Shown here: piece after piece, positions 54,244 through 62,659 of the stretch
How positions within the stretch are numbered: the stretch's first letter is position 1
Layout of the letters: every line of letters begins with the position of its first letter
Assembly: GCF_018613895.1 (NCBI RefSeq)
Contig: NZ_JAGGPH010000015.1
Location: 20,683 to 84,682, forward strand
Length of the DNA: 64,000 nucleotides
Direction of reading: 5' to 3'
Source of the DNA: Curtobacterium sp. ISL-83
GTDB lineage: Bacteria; Actinomycetota; Actinomycetes; Actinomycetales; Microbacteriaceae
Translations under genes and position numbers: made by a program
The notes under the pieces: generated by a model
Database searches by the model: none
The model's input: the letters and a program-made list of their open reading frames with translations, nothing else
Told to the model about the DNA's origin: nothing

Positions 54244-55284
54244 CTACCGCCGCGCTCGCGGGTGCGCCGTCTGGTACACGTCCCGGAGCATGTCCGCGGT
54301 GACCATCGTGTAGATCTGCGTCGTCGCCACGCTCGCGTGCCCGAGCAGCTCCTGCACCACGCGGACGTCCGCCCCGCCCTCGAGCAGGTGCGTCGCGAAC
54401 GAGTGCCGGAACGTGTGCGGCGACACGTGAGCGGTCAGGTCGGCGCGTTCCGCCGCCGCCTGGATCACGAGCCAGGCACTCTGCCGTGACAACCGGGCGC
54501 CGCGGGCACCGAGGAAGAGCGCTGGTGTTGACGGCCCCCGTGCCGCGAACACCGGTCGTGCTCGCACCAGGTAGGCGTCGACCGCGGCCCGTGCGAAGCT
54601 GCCGAGCGGCACGATGCGCTGCTTGTTGCCCTTGCCCGTGACGCGCACCACCGCGACCTCGCTCGGCCGTGCATCGCCGCCGGCGACCGCGCCGTCGGAC
54701 GGGTCCGATCCGTCCGACTGCGCGGCGAGCTCGTCCGACAGCGTCGCGACGTCGTCCACGGCCAACCCGACGGCCTCCGAGATCCGCGCTCCCGTGGCGT
54801 ACAGCAACTCGAGCAGCGCCCGGTCCCGCAGCTGGACCGGGTCGTCCCCCTCGACGGCCGCGAGCAGCCGTTCCATGTCGTGCACCGAGATCGCCTTGGG
54901 CAGCCGCATCGGGGCCTTCGGCGGCCGCACGGCGGTCGCGGAGTCGAGCGGCATCCACCCCTCGGCCGCGGCGAACGCGGTGAAGGACCGCACCGAGCTG
55001 AGCATCCGCGCCACCGACCGTGGAGCCAGCGCGCCCTCCGGTCGGGTCGTCAGGTGCGCGACGAACCCGGCGACGTCAGCCCGAGCGAGCTGGGCCACGT
55101 CCGGCACGACCGACGCACCGCCAGCCCGGTCGGCCCCGGCGGACACGACGGTCGGCGCCGACGCCAGCCAGTCAGCGAAGACGCCGAGGTCGCGCCGGTA
55201 GGCCGAGAGCGTGTGCGGGGAGAGCCCCCGCTCGATGGCGACGTGCCGCAGGTAGGTCTCGATGGCACGGTCGAGCGGGATCAC
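54244..55284 (-). CDS. xerD: Tyrosine recombinase XerD
   Basis: 346-residue site-specific recombinase for dimer resolution at dif. The N-terminal SAM-like core-binding domain is [20 protein letters not shown]. Catalytic residues: Arg in [10 protein letters not shown], Lys in [23 protein letters not shown] (His-x-x-Arg), His in [12 protein letters not shown] and the Tyr of IYTMV. It is ~45 residues longer than usual because of inserts after residue 45 and between VDDV and VRVTGKG (Ser/Asp/Gly-rich). It lies 9 bases behind the Nudix gene. Confidence 0.9.
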   Translation of the reverse strand: MIPLDRAIETYLRHVAIERGLSPHTLSAYRRDLGVFADWLASAPTVVSAGADRAGGASVVPDVAQLARADVAGFVAHLTTRPEGALAPRSVARMLSSVRSFTAFAAAEGWMPLDSATAVRPPKAPMRLPKAISVHDMERLLAAVEGDDPVQLRDRALLELLYATGARISEAVGLAVDDVATLSDELAAQSDGSDPSDGAVAGGDARPSEVAVVRVTGKGNKQRIVPLGSFARAAVDAYLVRARPVFAARGPSTPALFLGARGARLSRQSAWLVIQAAAERADLTAHVSPHTFRHSFATHLLEGGADVRVVQELLGHASVATTQIYTMVTADMLRDVYQTAHPRARR

Positions 55285-55293
55285 CCCCCGAGG

Positions 55294-55881
55294 CTAGCGC
55301 CGCTCGATCGCGTCGCGCCGCTCGATGGCATCCACGGCGAGCGCCGCCACGGTCAGCGCAGAGTTGTGCAGTCGGCCCGCGAGGATCCCGTCGACGATCT
55401 CGGCGCGGGGCACCCACCGCAGCACGATGTCGGCTTCCTCGGCCTCGCGCTCGAACGCGGTGGTGGTGGCCCGGATGCCACGGGCCCGGTAGATCTGGAT
55501 GAACTCGTTGCTCCCGCCGGACGACGTGTTGTACCGCACGAGCGGCTCCCACTCGTCGGCCTCGACGTCGGCCTCTTCGCCCAGCTCACGCTTCGCTGCG
55601 ATCAGGTGGTCCTCGCCCGGCTTGTCGAGCAGGCCGGCCGGCAGCTCCCAGTCGCGGAGACCCACCGGGTGCCGGTACTGCTGGATGACCAGCACGCGCC
55701 CCTCGTCGTCCTCGGCGTAGACGCCGACCGCTCCCGTGTGGTCGATGTACTCGCGCACCATGGCGTCGTCGTTGTACGCGACGGTGTCCCGTCGGACGTT
55801 CCACACGGCGCCCTCGTAGACGACGGTGGAGTCGGTGACCTCGTAGGAGGCGGGTTCGTCGGCGATCGGTGCGTCAGTCAC
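55294..55881 (-). CDS. Nudix hydrolase, ADP-ribose pyrophosphatase type
   Basis: 195-residue Nudix enzyme that splits ADP-ribose to AMP and ribose 5-phosphate. Nudix box GLLDKPGEDHLIAAKRELGE followed by EADV lies at about 80-104, with upstream VLVIQQYRHPVGLRDWELPA. GTG at 55881 is the start with proper length; longer forms read through a repeat element. Operon with xerD; the pyrG gene is upstream on the same strand. Confidence 0.87.
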   Translation of the reverse strand: MTDAPIADEPASYEVTDSTVVYEGAVWNVRRDTVAYNDDAMVREYIDHTGAVGVYAEDDEGRVLVIQQYRHPVGLRDWELPAGLLDKPGEDHLIAAKRELGEEADVEADEWEPLVRYNTSSGGSNEFIQIYRARGIRATTTAFEREAEEADIVLRWVPRAEIVDGILAGRLHNSALTVAALAVDAIERRDAIERR

Positions 55882-55956
55882 GTGCCCATCCAAGCACGCG
55901 CCTCCCCGGCAACCTGATCCGCGCACAGCCTCCGCGCGGGTGACCCGAACCGGACA

Positions 55957-56044
55957 GGAGGCGCGGTGCCAACTGGCACCTGGGCCCACGCCGGCCGGTT
56001 CCGGACAGACGCGCCAGCGGCTGGCCGGCCGTGCCCGGTGGGGA
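55957..56044. repeat. Half GGAGGCGCGG element fused to second copy of the ~60-bp element
   Basis: GGAGGCGCGGTGCC-aact-GGCACCTGGG at the left resembles a decayed member of the palindrome family; 55983-56044 matches 45425-45484. Located in the pyrG-Nudix gap. Confidence 0.6.
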
Positions 56045-56068
56045 ACCTCCCGTTCGTCTGTTCCTGCG

Positions 56069-57802
56069 TCACGCGACCGCGTCGGCGGACTCCTCCTGCG
56101 GGTCGAACAGGCTCGACGCCTCGTGCCGCTCGATCGCGGCACCGACGAGCCCCGCGAACAGCGGGTGCGCATTCGTCGGACGCGACCGGAGTTCCGGGTG
56201 CGCCTGCGTGGCGATGTAGAACGGGTGCACCGAGCGGGGCAGCTCGACGTACTCGACGAGCGTGCCGTCCGGCGAGGTCCCCGAGAACACCAGACCGGCG
56301 TCCGCGATCTGCTCGCGGTAGGCGTTGTTGACCTCGTAGCGGTGACGGTGACGCTCCGATGCCTCAGCCGTGCCGTACAGCTCCGAGGCGAGCGAGCCCT
56401 CCGTGAAGTGCGCCGGGTACAGGCCGAGGCGCATCGTGCCGCCGAGGTCGCCACCCGCGATGATGTCGACCTGCTCGGCCATCGTCGCGATGACCGGCGT
56501 CGAGGTCTCCGGGTCGAACTCGGTGCTCGACGCATCGGTCAGACCGGCCTCGTGGCGGGCGTACTCGATGACCATGCACTGCAAGCCCAGGCACAGCCCC
56601 AACGTCGGGATGCCCTGCTCACGCGCGAACTTCAGCGCGCCGAGCTTGCCCTCGATGCCGCGGACGCCGAAGCCGCCCGGGATGCAGATCCCGTCGACAT
56701 CGCCGAGGTGCTTCGCGGCCCCCTCGGGCGTCGTGCAGTCGTCGGACACGACCCACTTCAGCGTGACCTTGGCGTTGTGGGCGAAGCCACCGGCACGGAG
56801 GGCCTCGGTCACGGACAGGTACGCGTCCGGCAGGTCGATGTACTTGCCGACGAGCGCGATCGTGACGTCCTTCGTCGGCTCGTGCACCGCGCGGAGCACG
56901 CCGTCCCAGCGCGACCAGTCGACACCGTCGGCCTCGAGGCCCAGCGCGTCGATGATGACCTGGTCGAGCCCCTGGTCGTGCAGCATCGACGGGATGTCGT
57001 AGATCGACGGCACGTCGACCGCGTTCACGACCGCGTTCTCGTCGACGTCGCACATCAGGGCGATCTTCTTCTTGTTCGAGTCCGACACCGGACGGTCGCT
57101 CCGCAGGACGAGGGCGTCCGGCTGGATGCCGATCGAGCGGAGCTGCGCGACGGAGTGCTGCGTCGGCTTCGTCTTCTGCTCCCCCGACGCGTTCATGAAC
57201 GGCACGAGCGACACGTGCACGAAGAACACGTTGTTCCGGCCGAGCTCGTGGCGCACCTGCCGCGCCGACTCGATGAACGGCTGCGACTCGATGTCGCCGA
57301 CCGTGCCACCGACCTCGGTGATGATGACGTCGGGCTGCGGGTCGTTCTCCGACTGCTCGCGCATCCGCCGCTTGATCTCGTCGGTGATGTGCGGGATGAC
57401 CTGGACCGTGTCGCCGAGGTACTCGCCGCGACGCTCCTTGGCGATGACGGTCGAGTAGACCTGGCCGGTCGTGACGTTCGCGGCCTGCGACAGGTTGATG
57501 TCGAGGAAGCGTTCGTAGTGCCCGATGTCGAGGTCCGTCTCGGCGCCGTCGTCGGTCACGAAGACCTCGCCGTGCTGGAACGGGTTCATGGTGCCCGGGT
57601 CCACGTTCAGGTACGGGTCGAGCTTCTGCATCACGACCTTGAGGCCGCGCGCGGTGAGCAGGTTGCCGAGGCTGGCCGCCGTCAGGCCCTTGCCGAGAGA
57701 CGAGACGACCCCGCCGGTCACGAAGATCTGCTTCGTCACCTTCGGGGTCTGGTTGCCGTGCTGAGAGGTGTTCTGGGTACCGCCGCTGAGAGTGTCCGCC
57801 AC
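56069..57802 (-). CDS. pyrG: CTP synthase PyrG
   Basis: 577-residue enzyme making CTP from UTP, ATP and glutamine. The synthetase domain begins [20 protein letters not shown], with [20 protein letters not shown] and [14 protein letters not shown]. The class I glutamine amidotransferase domain has IPGGFGVRG, catalytic Cys in [16 protein letters not shown] and the His/Glu of [10 protein letters not shown]. The ~20-residue N-terminal extension before KQIF depends on the GTG at 57802; some homologues start later. Cytosolic, essential. Confidence 0.93.
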   Translation of the reverse strand: MADTLSGGTQNTSQHGNQTPKVTKQIFVTGGVVSSLGKGLTAASLGNLLTARGLKVVMQKLDPYLNVDPGTMNPFQHGEVFVTDDGAETDLDIGHYERFLDINLSQAANVTTGQVYSTVIAKERRGEYLGDTVQVIPHITDEIKRRMREQSENDPQPDVIITEVGGTVGDIESQPFIESARQVRHELGRNNVFFVHVSLVPFMNASGEQKTKPTQHSVAQLRSIGIQPDALVLRSDRPVSDSNKKKIALMCDVDENAVVNAVDVPSIYDIPSMLHDQGLDQVIIDALGLEADGVDWSRWDGVLRAVHEPTKDVTIALVGKYIDLPDAYLSVTEALRAGGFAHNAKVTLKWVVSDDCTTPEGAAKHLGDVDGICIPGGFGVRGIEGKLGALKFAREQGIPTLGLCLGLQCMVIEYARHEAGLTDASSTEFDPETSTPVIATMAEQVDIIAGGDLGGTMRLGLYPAHFTEGSLASELYGTAEASERHRHRYEVNNAYREQIADAGLVFSGTSPDGTLVEYVELPRSVHPFYIATQAHPELRSRPTNAHPLFAGLVGAAIERHEASSLFDPQEESADAVA

Positions 57803-57888
57803 GGGATTCCATCGTACGTCAGAACGGACGGGAGGCGCGACCTCAGTTCGCTCCGGGCGTTGCGCCCGCCGCACGGCCGGCCGCCCGC

Positions 57889-57908
57889 CCGGCCGGCGCG
57901 CCGGCCGG
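57889..57908. repeat. 20-bp perfect GC palindrome
   Basis: CCGGCCGGCGCGCCGGCCGG is exactly self-complementary, in the ~240-base pyrG-recN gap. Confidence 0.7.
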
Positions 57909-57941
57909 CCGGTGCAGCCGAGCGATGGTGCGGGGTTGTCC

Positions 57942-57973
57942 GCTCGGTGCGAGGAACCAACCTCGCACCGAGC
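57942..57973. terminator. Strong hairpin downstream of recN
   Basis: GCTCGGTGCGAGG pairs exactly with CCTCGCACCGAGC, loop of six bases. Lies between recN stop and pyrG start, so probably the terminator of the recN-containing operon. Related sequence (GTGCGGGGTTG ahead of a hairpin) occurs near 51577. Confidence 0.7.
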
Positions 57974-58045
57974 CAGCAAGTCGGCACCTTCCGGACGCGA
58001 GTGACGTCGAGGACGCGCGCCGCGCCTCCCGGCCGTCTGCTGCGG

Positions 58046-59740
58046 TCAGGCGGACTGGCCCGCGACCTCGAGGAGTTCACGAGCGTGCTCCATGCCGCTC
58101 GCACTGTCACCGAGCCCGGAGAGCAGCCGCGCCATCTCCTGCAGCCGGTCCTCGCCCTCGAGCCGCCGCACGCTCGACGAGGTGACCGCGCCGCTGGCGT
58201 CCTTCACGACGTTGAGGTGGTTGTTCGCGAACGCTGCGACCTGCGCCAGGTGCGTGACGACGATCACCTGCGTCCGCTCCGCCAGCTGCGCCAGCCGCCG
58301 TCCGATCTCGATGGCCGCCGCACCGCCGACACCCGCGTCGACCTCGTCGAACACGAAGGTCGGCACCGTCGTGCTGCCGGCCATGACGACCTCGATCGCC
58401 AGCATCACGCGGGAGAGCTCCCCACCAGACGCACCCTTGCCGATCGGCCGCGGATCCGTGCCGGAGTGCGGCTGGAGCAAGATCGCCACCTGGTCGCGCC
58501 CGTGCCGGCGGTACTCGCCGCCGTCGGACACCTCGACCACGAGCCGAGCACCCGCCATCGCGAGGCTCCCGAGTTCCGCGGTGACCCGTTCCGACAGTTC
58601 AGCGGCCGCGCGTTCCCGCGCGGCGGTCAGGTCGGCCGAGGTCATCGCGAGGACCTCTTCGTCGTGCTCCACCGCCTGCTGCAGAGCGGCGACACGGTCG
58701 TCGTCACCGTCCAGTTCGAGCAGGCGATCCGAGGCTCGCTGCCCGTAGGCGATGACGTCGTCGACGGTCTCGCCGTACTTGCGGGTGAGACCCGAGAGCA
58801 GCGCGCGACGCTCGTTGATCAGTTCGAGGTCGTGGCCCGCATCCGGCTCGAGGGAGCCGAGGTAGCTCGACAGGCTCGCCGACGCATCGGCAGCTTGGAT
58901 CCCGAGCTCCGTCAGCTGCTCGAGCACGGGCTGCAGCGCGGGGTCCGAGCCGGCGACCCGCTCGATGGCTCGGCGGGCGGACTCGACGAGGCCGACGACG
59001 TCGCTCACGCCGTCGAGGGACTCGCTTGAGAGCGCTTCGTGTGCGAGACCGGCGGAGAGGCGGAGCTCCTCGAGGTTCCCGAGTCGTTCGGCGCGTTCCG
59101 CGAGCTCGACGTCCTCGCCGGACTGCGGGTCCGCCGCCTCGATCTCGTCCGACGCGGCCCGGAGCCGGTCCGCTTCCGCGACCCGGTCGTCTCGATCCCG
59201 TCGCAGCGACTCGAGCTCCGCGGCGTGCGCCCGCCACGCGTCGTACGCGCTGACGTAGGTGGACAGCGCGTCCTCGAGCACCCGTCCTCCGAACCCGTCG
59301 AGCGCCGCGCGCTGTGCGGCCGCGGACGTCAGCCGGATCTGGTCGGACTGACCGTGGACCGTCACCAGCTGGTCGGCGAGCTCACCGAGCACGGCGACCG
59401 GGGCGCTGCGACCGCCGACCGTCGCACGGCTCCGGCCCTCGGCGGAGACCGTCCGCGTGAGGATGAGCTCGCCGTCCTCGACGGCACCGCCGGCGTCCTC
59501 GACCCGCTCGGCGACCGCATCGTGTCCCGGGACGTGCCAACGCCCCTCCACGACCGCGCTCGACGCGCCCCGACGGACGGACCCGGCGTCAGCCCGGGCA
59601 CCGAGCAACAGCCCGAGCGCGGTGACGATCATCGTCTTCCCGGCACCGGTCTCCCCCGTCACCACGGTGAAGCCGGGACCGAGCTCGAGCGTGGTCTCAC
59701 CGATCACGCCGAGGTCGGAGATGCTGATCTCCTCGATCAT
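58046..59740 (-). CDS. recN: DNA repair protein RecN
   Basis: 564-residue SMC-like ATPase for double-strand break repair. Walker A VVTGETGAGKTMIVTALGLL is at residues 30-48, a central coiled coil (LESLRRDRDDRVAEADRL...) extends to about 370, and the C-terminal ATPase half has GKGASGGELSRVMLAIEVVM (signature) and TFVFDEVDAGVGG (Walker B). ATG at 59740 overlaps nadK stop (ATGA). Last gene of the tlyA-nadK-recN unit. Confidence 0.92.
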   Translation of the reverse strand: MIEEISISDLGVIGETTLELGPGFTVVTGETGAGKTMIVTALGLLLGARADAGSVRRGASSAVVEGRWHVPGHDAVAERVEDAGGAVEDGELILTRTVSAEGRSRATVGGRSAPVAVLGELADQLVTVHGQSDQIRLTSAAAQRAALDGFGGRVLEDALSTYVSAYDAWRAHAAELESLRRDRDDRVAEADRLRAASDEIEAADPQSGEDVELAERAERLGNLEELRLSAGLAHEALSSESLDGVSDVVGLVESARRAIERVAGSDPALQPVLEQLTELGIQAADASASLSSYLGSLEPDAGHDLELINERRALLSGLTRKYGETVDDVIAYGQRASDRLLELDGDDDRVAALQQAVEHDEEVLAMTSADLTAARERAAAELSERVTAELGSLAMAGARLVVEVSDGGEYRRHGRDQVAILLQPHSGTDPRPIGKGASGGELSRVMLAIEVVMAGSTTVPTFVFDEVDAGVGGAAAIEIGRRLAQLAERTQVIVVTHLAQVAAFANNHLNVVKDASGAVTSSSVRRLEGEDRLQEMARLLSGLGDSASGMEHARELLEVAGQSA

Positions 59741-60663
59741 GCCAGGCCTTCGTCGTCCTGCTGCGGGCCGCGCCATCCGGTGACCGGCAGGCCGAACTTC
59801 GCGACGAGACGGTCGGTGAAGGGGGCGTCCTTGAGCCGGGCGACGCGGACGGGGTCCGGCGAGCGGCGCACTTCGACGCGCGCGCCTGGAGGCAGGTCGT
59901 GCGTCCGTCGGCCGTCGCACCAGAGCACGCCGACACCGCTGGTGCGCCGCAGCACCTCGATCGCGAGCGTGCAGTCCGGCCCGACCACGATCGGACGCGA
60001 GAACAGTGCGTGTGCGCTCAACGGCACCATGAGCAGCGCGTCGACGTCGGGCCACACCACGGGGCCGCCGCCCGAGAAGGAGTACGCGGTCGATCCGGTC
60101 GGCGTCGACACGACGACCCCGTCGCAGCCGAAGGACGACAGCGGACGCCCGTCGACCTCGGTGACGACCTCGAGCATGCGTTCCCGCGAGGCCTTCTCGA
60201 TCGTGGCCTCGTTCAGCGCCCAGGACGAGTAGACGACCTCGTTGCCGACGACCACGTCCACCTGCAGGGTGACCCGCTCCTCGACGTGGTACTCGCCGGT
60301 CAGTGCGCGCTCGACGGTCTCGGCCAGGCCGTCGCGTTCGCTCTCCGCCAGGAACCCGACGTGTCCGAGGTTCACGCCGACGATGGGCGCGCCGGTGCCG
60401 CGGACGAGTTCGGCGGCGCGGAGGATCGTGCCGTCGCCCCCGAGGACGATGACGATCTCGAGCGCGTTCGCTTGGACGTCGACACCGAGGATGTCAACCT
60501 GGCCCACGGAGGCCTCGGCACGTCGGATGTCGGCGTACTCGTCGAAGGGCATCACCGGGGTGAGGCCCGCGGCGTGCAGGATGTCGCACACCTCCACCGC
60601 GGCGTCGATCGAGTCCCGCCGGCCCGTGTGGGACACCAGCAGGATGTGCCGTTCGTCGCTCAT
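59737..60663 (-). CDS. nadK: NAD kinase
   Basis: 308-residue kinase making NADP from NAD. Motifs: VIVLGGDGTILRAAEL (GGDG) near residue 75, VNLGHVGFLAE, NEATIEKASRERMLEV, and VVSTPTGSTAYSFSGGGPVV. ATG at 60663 overlaps tlyA stop (ATGA), and its own stop overlaps recN. Cytosolic. Confidence 0.93.
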   Translation of the reverse strand: MSDERHILLVSHTGRRDSIDAAVEVCDILHAAGLTPVMPFDEYADIRRAEASVGQVDILGVDVQANALEIVIVLGGDGTILRAAELVRGTGAPIVGVNLGHVGFLAESERDGLAETVERALTGEYHVEERVTLQVDVVVGNEVVYSSWALNEATIEKASRERMLEVVTEVDGRPLSSFGCDGVVVSTPTGSTAYSFSGGGPVVWPDVDALLMVPLSAHALFSRPIVVGPDCTLAIEVLRRTSGVGVLWCDGRRTHDLPPGARVEVRRSPDPVRVARLKDAPFTDRLVAKFGLPVTGWRGPQQDDEGLA

Positions 60664-61481
60664 GCAGGCCCTTCCGCCAGGTCCGTCGCCCGGTCGATCC
60701 ATTCTGTCGGATTGACACCGACACCGCGCTGGAAGTGGGCGAGGAACTCGTGGTTCCCGTGCGTCCCGATGACCGGGGAGGCCGCGAGACCGGACGTCCC
60801 GAGACCGAGGTCCCACGCCGCCCAGAGGACGTTCATCAGGGCGTCGTTGCGGAGACCGGCGTCGCGCACGATGCCTTCCCGCACACCGCTGCGGCCGACC
60901 TCGAACTGCGGTTTCACGAGGAGCACGTACTCGTCGGCCGGCACCGCGGCTGCGAGTGCGGGGAGCACCATGCGCAACGAGATAAAGGACAGGTCCCCGA
61001 CGACGAGCGACGTGTCCGTCGCTGCGGAGTCGAGTGCCGAGTAGTCGTCGGCGGTGAGGTTCCGCGCGTTGACGCCCTCGACCGACACCACCCGGTCGTC
61101 CAGCGCCACGAGTGGATCGAGCTGGCCGTGTCCGACGTCGAGCGCCAGGACGCGACGCGCACCGCGTGCGAGGAGCACCTGCGTGAAACCGCCCGTGCTC
61201 GCCCCGACGTCGAGCGCGACCCGCCCGTCCGGATCGACCTCGAACACGTCGAGCGCGCGGACGAGTTTCTGAGCGGCCCGCGACACCCACTGATCCGCGT
61301 CGTCGACCACGATCACCGCTGCGGGGGACACCGGCGTCGCCGGCTTGACGACGGTCGAACCGTCGACCGTCACCCTGCCCGCCTGGATCAGCTTGGCCGC
61401 CGCGGTGCGGGACTTCACCGAGCCGAGGGCTGCGAGCAGTGCGTCGAGTCGCATCGGCGCCTCGGGATGCGCGTCAGGCAC
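60660..61481 (-). CDS. tlyA: 16S/23S rRNA 2'-O-methyltransferase TlyA
   Basis: 273-residue S4-domain methyltransferase of the TlyA family. S4 RNA-binding part: MRLDALLAALGSVKSRTAAA then AGRVTVDGSTVV. SAM-binding Rossmann core: ALDVGASTGGFTQVLLARGA, LALDVGHGQLDP, LVVGDLSFISL. LLVKPQFEVGR is the usual C-terminal motif. GTG at 61481 overlaps the stop of the small upstream ORF; ATG at 61454 is an alternative. TlyA also affects capreomycin sensitivity. Confidence 0.9.
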   Translation of the reverse strand: MPDAHPEAPMRLDALLAALGSVKSRTAAAKLIQAGRVTVDGSTVVKPATPVSPAAVIVVDDADQWVSRAAQKLVRALDVFEVDPDGRVALDVGASTGGFTQVLLARGARRVLALDVGHGQLDPLVALDDRVVSVEGVNARNLTADDYSALDSAATDTSLVVGDLSFISLRMVLPALAAAVPADEYVLLVKPQFEVGRSGVREGIVRDAGLRNDALMNVLWAAWDLGLGTSGLAASPVIGTHGNHEFLAHFQRGVGVNPTEWIDRATDLAEGPA

Positions 61482-61650
61482 TCGCCGAGCCGCCGCTCTC
61501 GAGACGGGTCCGGAGTTCGTCGTGGAGTGCCGCGAACGCGTCGGCCCGCGCGTCGAGGGGGAGCTGCTCCGCTGCCGCCGTGCGGTCGGCGAAGTCGTGG
61601 GCAGATCCGCCGCCCACCGTCTGCTCGTCGTCGTTCGGCACGTCCGACAC
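61474..61650 (-). CDS. Small ORF between HAD and tlyA genes
   Basis: 58-residue acidic hydrophilic peptide read from GTG at 61650 (a GTG at 61641 also possible): PNDDEQTVGGGSAHDFADRT then AFAALHDELRTRLESG. It starts one base behind the HAD stop and overlaps tlyA by 8 bases, so it is tightly coupled on both sides and probably real. No family recognised; a helical C-terminal half is likely. Confidence 0.6.
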   Translation of the reverse strand: MSDVPNDDEQTVGGGSAHDFADRTAAAEQLPLDARADAFAALHDELRTRLESGGSASA

Positions 61651-61651
61651 G

Positions 61652-62659
61652 CTACTCGCCGCCGTACAGCTTCGGGTCCACGTCCAGACCGTAGATCGCC
61701 AGGCCCGACTCCCAGATCAACGCCGCACCCGCACGGAGCAGGTCGAGCTCGTCGTCGCCGGCGTCGAGGACGCGGACGACGTGCCCGTGCATCGCGACCG
61801 TGGCGTCCCGCACGGTGGCGTAACGCGTGCCGTCCGGGTCTTCGCGGCGAACCGTCACCGGGTAGGGCTGCGAGAGCTCCCGGAGGTCACCGAGGACGAA
61901 CGTGGGGCGCGAGCGCTCGTCGGCCGCGAGGACCTGCTTGGCCTTGTCGATCCCCGTGAGCACCAGGACACTCGGGATCCCGACGTCGTTCGCGCCCTTG
62001 ATGTCCGTGTCGAGCCGATCGCCGATGAAGAGTGGACGCTCTCCGCCGAACCGGGCGAGCGCCGCGTCGAAGATGGGCCGCTCGGGCTTCCCGGCGACCA
62101 CCGGCATGCGGCCGACTGCCTGGTGCACCGCAGACACGAGCGTGCCGTTGCCGGGCGCGATGCCGCGCTCGACGGGGATCGACCAGTCCATGTTCGTCGC
62201 GACCCAGGGCACGGACGGATCGGCCAACGCGAACGAGGCCTCGGCGAGCTGCGTCCAACCGAGGTCCGGTGAGAACCCCTGGATCACCGCGGCCGGCGCG
62301 TCGTCAGCGCTGGCCGTGACCGTGAACCCGGCCTCTTCCACGATGCTCGTGAGCCCGAGACCCCCAATGACCAGCACCGTCGAACCAGCCGGCACGAGGG
62401 TCGCCAGCAGCCGCACGCCGGCCTGCGACGACGTCACGACGTCCTCCGCGGAGACCTCGAGGCCGTAGCGCTCGAGGTGCTCTGCAACGTCCACCGGTCG
62501 GCGTGACGCGTTGTTCGTGATGTACCCGACCCGCGCCGTCAGCGAGGCACGGGTGAGTGCCTCCACCGCGTGTGGGATCGCGTTCCGCCCGCGGTAGACG
62601 ACGCCGTCCAGGTCGGTCAGGACCAGGTCGACGCCGTCCGTCGGTGCCGCCGGTCCGTC
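61652..62659 (-). CDS. HAD-IIA family hydrolase (start unclear)
   Basis: HAD phosphatase of the NagD/AraL type. Motif I LVLTDLDGVVYRGRNAI, motif II GYITNNASRRPVDVAEHL, and ending motifs AGKPERPIFDAALAR then IGDRLDTDIKGANDVGIPSV. No ATG, GTG or TTG lies in frame between the upstream gene's stop and motif I; only CTG codons are present. The nearest in-frame ATG is at 62923, which would give a ~90-residue low-complexity N-terminus overlapping the TPR gene. Either a non-standard start or a long overlap is used. Confidence 0.8.
   Translation of the reverse strand, partial: DGPAAPTDGVDLVLTDLDGVVYRGRNAIPHAVEALTRASLTARVGYITNNASRRPVDVAEHLERYGLEVSAEDVVTSSQAGVRLLATLVPAGSTVLVIGGLGLTSIVEEAGFTVTASADDAPAAVIQGFSPDLGWTQLAEASFALADPSVPWVATNMDWSIPVERGIAPGNGTLVSAVHQAVGRMPVVAGKPERPIFDAALARFGGERPLFIGDRLDTDIKGANDVGIPSVLVLTGIDKAKQVLAADERSRPTFVLGDLRELSQPYPVTVRREDPDGTRYATVRDATVAMHGHVVRVLDAGDDELDLLRAGAALIWESGLAIYGLDVDPKLYGGE

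Noticed and set aside
54244..55284. Phage integrase marking a prophage
   Set aside because: Sequence and neighbours (Nudix, pyrG, recN) match chromosomal xerD; no phage genes nearby.
55940..59029. 1029-codon open frame on the + strand
   Set aside because: Antisense shadow of pyrG and recN, both unmistakable on the - strand.
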